From: Bacillota bacterium
Lineage (GTDB): Bacteria; Bacillota; Clostridia; Christensenellales; Christensenellaceae
DNA length: 64,000 nucleotides
NCBI GenBank assembly: GCA_023393165.1
Contig: JAEWMJ010000045.1
Coordinates: 62,001 to 126,000 of the forward strand
Direction of reading: 5' to 3'
Shown here one piece after another: positions 60,269-64,000 of the stretch. The notes under the pieces are model-generated. The model was not told the origin of the DNA, searched no databases, and worked only from the letters and a program-made list of their open reading frames with translations. Within the stretch, counting starts at the first letter, position 1; each line of letters opens with the position of its first letter. The translations under genes and the position numbers were made by a program.

Positions 60269-60290
60269 TACACCTACAAGGAAAGCGATC

Positions 60291-60872
60291 ATGTATTTTT
60301 TCTCACATTTATATATATCAAGGGTATTATACCGTAATTTTAAAAAGGAAGTAAATTTAAGCAAATTGGCGTTTGCCTACGGAAACGTAAAGCCCGACCT
60401 GCCCCCGGCATGTTTCAGGGACAAGCATACCATGGACAACTATCTGTTCATTGTATACGACAAGGCAAACCAGCTGTTAAGCAGCGATCCGGATGTAAAA
60501 GAGTTCTCCGTGATACTGGGAGAATTATGCCATTTTGTATGTGATTTTTTCTGCTATTACCATCTGAACGACCGGTTGTATAAAAAGATGCTTTCGCATT
60601 TTTTCTACGAGATCCGTCTTCATTTAAAGCTGTGCGCATACCGTTTTGGGAATAAAATCCGTATGCCCGAGGCAAGGACGCCTCAAAAGGGACTGGCGCA
60701 TATTATTTTCGAGATGCGCAGGGAATACTTTTCGAATCCCAGGAGCATAAAAAAAGATATTGATTTTGCCTTTCGCGCGGCGTTCACAATATTTAAGAGG
60801 ATAATTTATTTAAAGGAATATGCCCCGGGTTACGCCTGGCAGGCCGGGGTCAAAAAGATCTTTCCCGCCTGA
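60291..60872 (+). CDS. Zinc-dependent phospholipase C-like protein
   Basis: This is a 193-aa protein with SHLYISRVLYRNF at the start, AFAYGNVKPDLPPAC, then LGELCHFVCDFFCYYH, where several His, Asp and Glu residues match the metal-binding helix of the zinc-dependent phospholipase C/S1-P1 nuclease fold. Homologues of unknown physiological role are common in Clostridia. No signal peptide is present, so it is likely cytoplasmic or membrane-associated. AAGGAAAGCG precedes ATG 60291. Specific lipid activity is unproven. Confidence 0.72.
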   Translation: MYFFSHLYISRVLYRNFKKEVNLSKLAFAYGNVKPDLPPACFRDKHTMDNYLFIVYDKANQLLSSDPDVKEFSVILGELCHFVCDFFCYYHLNDRLYKKMLSHFFYEIRLHLKLCAYRFGNKIRMPEARTPQKGLAHIIFEMRREYFSNPRSIKKDIDFAFRAAFTIFKRIIYLKEYAPGYAWQAGVKKIFPA

Positions 60873-61058
60873 ACTTATATGCACGGACTTATATATAATA
60901 GCTTTAGGAGGGCTGCCTTTTATCAAAACCCGCAACGGACGGCATAGAATTAATTTCGTTGAAATTTGTTTGAATAATCACAATTGGTCTGATATAATAG
61001 GTAAGTCTAAATTATAATTTACTTTGGCTATTTTTATAGGTATTTGGAGGTTTAATAA

Positions 61059-62234
61059 ATGAGAAGGCTATTTACATCAGAATCCGTGACGGAAGGGCAT
61101 CCGGATAAAATTTGCGATCAGATTTCGGATGCGGTATTGGACGCGCTCTTGGCGCAGGATCCAATGTCCCGCGTTGCCTGCGAGACAGCCGTAACGACCG
61201 GACTGGTATTGGTGATGGGTGAAATCACCACTTCCGCTTATGTGGATATACCCAAAATCGTTCGTGAAACAATCAACGAAATTGGATTTAATAAAGGCGA
61301 TTATATGTTTGATGGATCGACCTGCGCTGTTGTAACGTCTATTGACGAACAGTCCGCCGATATTGCAATGGGCGTGAATCATTCACTCGAATCCAAGGAA
61401 CAGAAAAGCAGCTCGGAGGACGCCGGCGCCGGCGACCAGGGAATGATGTTTGGATATGCCTGCAACGAAACCGATTCCTATATGCCTATGCCTATATATC
61501 TGGCGCATGCTCTATCAAAGAAGCTGTCGTCGGTCAGAAAACAGGGCGCATTAAAATATCTGCGTCCGGATGGAAAGACCCAGGTGACGGTCGAATATGA
61601 TGATAACGGCAAGCCCATGCGCGTGGACACCGTTGTGGTATCTACACAGCACGACCCGGATGTAACGCAGGCGCAGATACGGGAGGATATCGTCAAACAT
61701 GTGATCAATCCGGTCATTCCGGCTAATATGCTTGACGGCGAAACAAGATTCTTTATCAATCCGACCGGCAGATTTGTGATCGGCGGACCTCACGGAGATT
61801 CCGGCCTGACCGGAAGAAAGATCATTGTAGATACCTACGGCGGCATGGGGCGTCATGGCGGCGGCGCATTTTCGGGAAAAGATCCGACCAAGGTGGACAG
61901 AAGCGCCGCGTACGCTGCGAGGCACGTGGCAAAGAATATCGTAGCGGCGGGCCTTGCGGAACGCTGCGAAATTGAACTTGCTTACGCGATCGGCGTAGCG
62001 CAGCCGGTATCCATATTTGTGGAGACGTTTGGAACAGGTAAGATGGAAGATTCCAAGATCGCTGAACTGGTTGTAAAACATTTTGACCTGCGGCCTTCGG
62101 CAATCATTGAAAAATTAAAATTAAGAAATCCGATATACAGACAAACTGCTGCTTACGGACATTTCGGCAGAAACGACCTGGATCTGCCCTGGGAGCGGTT
62201 GGATATGGTTGAGGTGTTGAAACAGGAGCTTTAA
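61059..62234 (+). CDS. metK: S-adenosylmethionine synthetase
   Basis: MetK makes S-adenosylmethionine from methionine and ATP. This 391-aa protein is the usual length. Its conserved blocks are TSESVTEGHPDKICDQISD (substrate and metal site), GAGDQGMMFGYA (ATP motif) and GDSGLTGRKIIVDTYG (flexible P-loop-type segment), ending with VGHFGR-like YGHFGRND. RBS TTGGAGG precedes ATG 61059. I looked for a SAM riboswitch in 60873-61058 and saw none. It overlaps the next gene by one base, so the pair is an operon. Confidence 0.97.
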   Translation: MRRLFTSESVTEGHPDKICDQISDAVLDALLAQDPMSRVACETAVTTGLVLVMGEITTSAYVDIPKIVRETINEIGFNKGDYMFDGSTCAVVTSIDEQSADIAMGVNHSLESKEQKSSSEDAGAGDQGMMFGYACNETDSYMPMPIYLAHALSKKLSSVRKQGALKYLRPDGKTQVTVEYDDNGKPMRVDTVVVSTQHDPDVTQAQIREDIVKHVINPVIPANMLDGETRFFINPTGRFVIGGPHGDSGLTGRKIIVDTYGGMGRHGGGAFSGKDPTKVDRSAAYAARHVAKNIVAAGLAERCEIELAYAIGVAQPVSIFVETFGTGKMEDSKIAELVVKHFDLRPSAIIEKLKLRNPIYRQTAAYGHFGRNDLDLPWERLDMVEVLKQEL

Positions 62235-64000
62235 TGGATACCGTTGAAGGTATTGTTTTAGAGATTATTTACAGAGGCACAGACGGTTACACTGTTCTGG
62301 AATTGGATGCTAAGGAACCCGCCATTGTGGTGGGCTCCATGCAGACAATTAGGACGGGTGAGCGTGTGTGCTTTTTTGGCGAGTGGAGGCAGCACAGGCA
62401 ATACGGAAGGCAATTTTATGCGGCTTCCTATGAGAGCCGTCTTCCCACCGATGTAAACGATATCGCGCTTTTTCTTGGGGGCGGGTTTATAAAGGGCTTG
62501 GGGGCGGTATTGTCCGAGAGGATCGTTGAGAGGTTTGGAGACCGGACATTCGATATCATACAGAACGAGCCTTTGCTTTTAAGCGAAGTAAAAGGCGTAA
62601 GCAAAAAACTTGCGGCCGCCGTACACGAAGCCTTAAAGGAGTATACCGGCAACAAGGAATTGTATGCGGCCCTGATGGGAATGGGGCTGACCGCGAAACA
62701 GGCTATGGCCGCCGCGGAAAATCTGGGAGAAGACGCGCGGGAAATGATTGCTCAAAATCCATACTGCCTGATCGCGGCTGTGCGGGGAATTGATTTTATT
62801 ACGGCGGATAAAATCGCGCGCGGACTCGGGATCGACGAAAGATCTCCCGTCCGGATAGAAAACGGCATCATGCATATCCTCCGGAAATCGCTTGCAAACG
62901 GATATACCTATGTACCCGAGGCAATGCTGGCGGGAACGGCGGTAAGCAAGCTTCAGGTGGATGAAAGTACGGTAAAGCTTGCGGTTGCAAAACTGGGCCT
63001 CGAGGGAAGAATAGAACGCAAACACTACGGAGGCCTGTACGCCGTATTTTTGAAAGGAGCGTACCTGGCCGAAGCTGGGAGCGCGCTTTCCATACTGCGT
63101 ATTGCAAAGGCGCAGGTTGAGACCCCGATTTTCGGTTTGGAAGATAAACTCGCAAGATGCAAGGAACGGTACGGATTATCGGACGAGCAGATATTTGCAT
63201 GCCGGTCCGCGCTTAAAAACAACGTATGCGTGATTACCGGAGGCCCGGGAACGGGAAAAACCACCATATTAAAAACCGTGCTGACCATACTGGGGGAAAG
63301 CGGCATAGAATGCGCGCTGGCAGCGCCTACAGGCCGTGCGGCCAAAAGGATGCAGGAAGCCTGCGGAGCCTCCGCGCAGACCATTCACCGCCTGCTGGAG
63401 TACACCTATGAGGAAGGTCTGGATGTGCAGGAATGCGTATTCAAAAGAAACAAGGATAACCCGGTTGCGGCTGGGGCCGTGATCGTGGACGAGGTATCCA
63501 TGCTGGATGTGTTTTTGTTGAAAAGCCTTTTGGATGCGCTGAAAACCGGAACCAGGCTGGTTCTGGTTGGGGACGCCAACCAGCTTCCGCCGGTGGGAGC
63601 TGGCAATGTAATGGGAGATATCATTGAAAGCGGATCCGTACCCGTATGCACCCTCACGCGGAGGTACCGCAACGAGGGGGGCATTGCCGATGCGGCGTGG
63701 GCCATATTGAACGGCGAGGAACCGCCGATGTCCGATGATTTCGTTTTTCTTAAGTGCAATGACGATAACGAGGTACTGTCCGCTGTTGTGGAACTTTATG
63801 CGGAATACGCAAGGGAAGGCTCTGATGTACAGGTGATTGCTCCCGTGAAAAAGAGCGCCCTTGGGACTGTGCTTATCAACAACGCGCTCCGTGAAAAAGT
63901 GAATCCCAAAACGGCTTTCAGCAGGGAAATATATTTCGGTGAAAGCGTCTTCAGGCGCGGCGACCGGGTGATGCAAATTAAAAATAATTATGCGCGCGAA
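62234..64000 (+). CDS. recD2: RecD2-type ATP-dependent helicase (3' end outside window)
   Basis: The visible 589 codons run off the right edge. The N-terminal OB-like and HhH region (EGIVLEIIYRGTDGYTVLELD, then GGGFIKGLGAVLSERIVERFG and VKGVSKKLAAAVHEALKEY) is typical of RecD2. The motor has Walker A GGPGTGKTT, AAPTGRAAKRMQE, DEVSMLD and GDANQLPPVGAGNV. RecD2 is a 5'-3' DNA helicase of Gram-positive repair, often annotated as exodeoxyribonuclease V alpha though no RecB or RecC is present. It starts within the metK stop codon (62234). Full length in other species is about 720-750 aa, so some 140 residues are missing. Confidence 0.9.
   Translation, partial: MDTVEGIVLEIIYRGTDGYTVLELDAKEPAIVVGSMQTIRTGERVCFFGEWRQHRQYGRQFYAASYESRLPTDVNDIALFLGGGFIKGLGAVLSERIVERFGDRTFDIIQNEPLLLSEVKGVSKKLAAAVHEALKEYTGNKELYAALMGMGLTAKQAMAAAENLGEDAREMIAQNPYCLIAAVRGIDFITADKIARGLGIDERSPVRIENGIMHILRKSLANGYTYVPEAMLAGTAVSKLQVDESTVKLAVAKLGLEGRIERKHYGGLYAVFLKGAYLAEAGSALSILRIAKAQVETPIFGLEDKLARCKERYGLSDEQIFACRSALKNNVCVITGGPGTGKTTILKTVLTILGESGIECALAAPTGRAAKRMQEACGASAQTIHRLLEYTYEEGLDVQECVFKRNKDNPVAAGAVIVDEVSMLDVFLLKSLLDALKTGTRLVLVGDANQLPPVGAGNVMGDIIESGSVPVCTLTRRYRNEGGIADAAWAILNGEEPPMSDDFVFLKCNDDNEVLSAVVELYAEYAREGSDVQVIAPVKKSALGTVLINNALREKVNPKTAFSREIYFGESVFRRGDRVMQIKNNYARE

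Noticed and set aside
60873..61058. SAM riboswitch upstream of metK
   Set aside because: The leader is AT-rich and lacks the conserved riboswitch elements and a clear terminator hairpin.
62234..64000. Minus-strand frames at the right edge (62428-63976)
   Set aside because: The plus strand encodes a clear RecD2; these are antisense shadows.

Overview
The window comes from a low-to-mid GC Gram-positive bacterium, most likely class Clostridia. The signs are strong AGGAGG-type ribosome binding sites with many TTG/GTG starts, a LytR-CpsA-Psr wall protein, LrgA/LrgB, metK next to a recD2-type helicase, and lipoprotein signal peptides. I cannot name the genus. The right third (40.13-64 kb) is ordinary chromosome with visibly higher GC than the AT-rich left two thirds.

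The left two thirds are two Tn7-like transposons lying head to tail and separated by only 5 bp. Element 1 enters from the left edge with the 3' part of a tnsE gene (3-1532), carries cargo, and ends at 14373. Its end has two 19-bp repeats and a terminal CA. The 5 bases TTTGC follow (14374-14378). Element 2 then runs complete from 14379 to 40124 (25,746 bp): TGAGG.../...CCTCA ends, three 20-bp-phased putative TnsB sites at the tnsA end, three dispersed inverted sites at the other end, and a second TTTGC at 40125-40129. It carries tnsA, tnsB, tnsC, tnsD and tnsE. Both elements point the same way, as expected if TnsD directed two insertions to one attachment site. The target gene would lie off the left edge, and its displaced terminator may be the hairpin at 40154-40180. 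tnsB is split into two frames joined at a perfect A_AAA_AAG slippery heptamer, so TnsB may be made by programmed -1 frameshifting; a plain indel is the alternative.

Element 1 cargo: a restriction-modification module (XRE regulator, Eco57I-like methylase, PLD-type nuclease). Next comes an operon-like run with a sigma factor, an ImmA/IrrE-type protease, small proteins, a ubiquitin-like (multiubiquitin-type) protein, a ThiF/E1-like adenylyltransferase and a DUF6527-type zinc protein. A DinG/XPD-like helicase follows, then a zeta-toxin region with a duplicated N-terminal module and a MazE-tail-like partner. The ubiquitin-like cluster under its own apparent sigma factor is the best candidate for an unusual system here.

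Element 2 cargo: a chimeric IS30/RlmD pseudogene, a complete type I restriction system (RHH regulator, HsdM, a DUF4145 protein, HsdS with four 12-bp repeats, HsdR), a fragment of a second type I R subunit, an EVE-like plus PD-(D/E)xK nuclease, a second zeta toxin, an uncharacterised zinc protein on the minus strand, an XRE/ImmA pair, two small proteins, and a SEC-C nuclease-like protein with an unknown partner next to the transposon end.

Chromosome: a LacI-family regulator with four matching operators controls an ABC sugar importer (ATPase, permease, binding lipoprotein). Co-directional genes follow for a metal-ligand-deficient M24 hydrolase, a sensory-rhodopsin-transducer-like protein, an M81 peptidase, a glycosidase and a polysaccharide deacetylase. 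After these come a diguanylate cyclase, a lipoprotein, LrgAB, a chagasin-type inhibitor, an LCP protein, a two-component system, a secreted protein, a zinc phospholipase C-like protein, metK and the 5' part of recD2.
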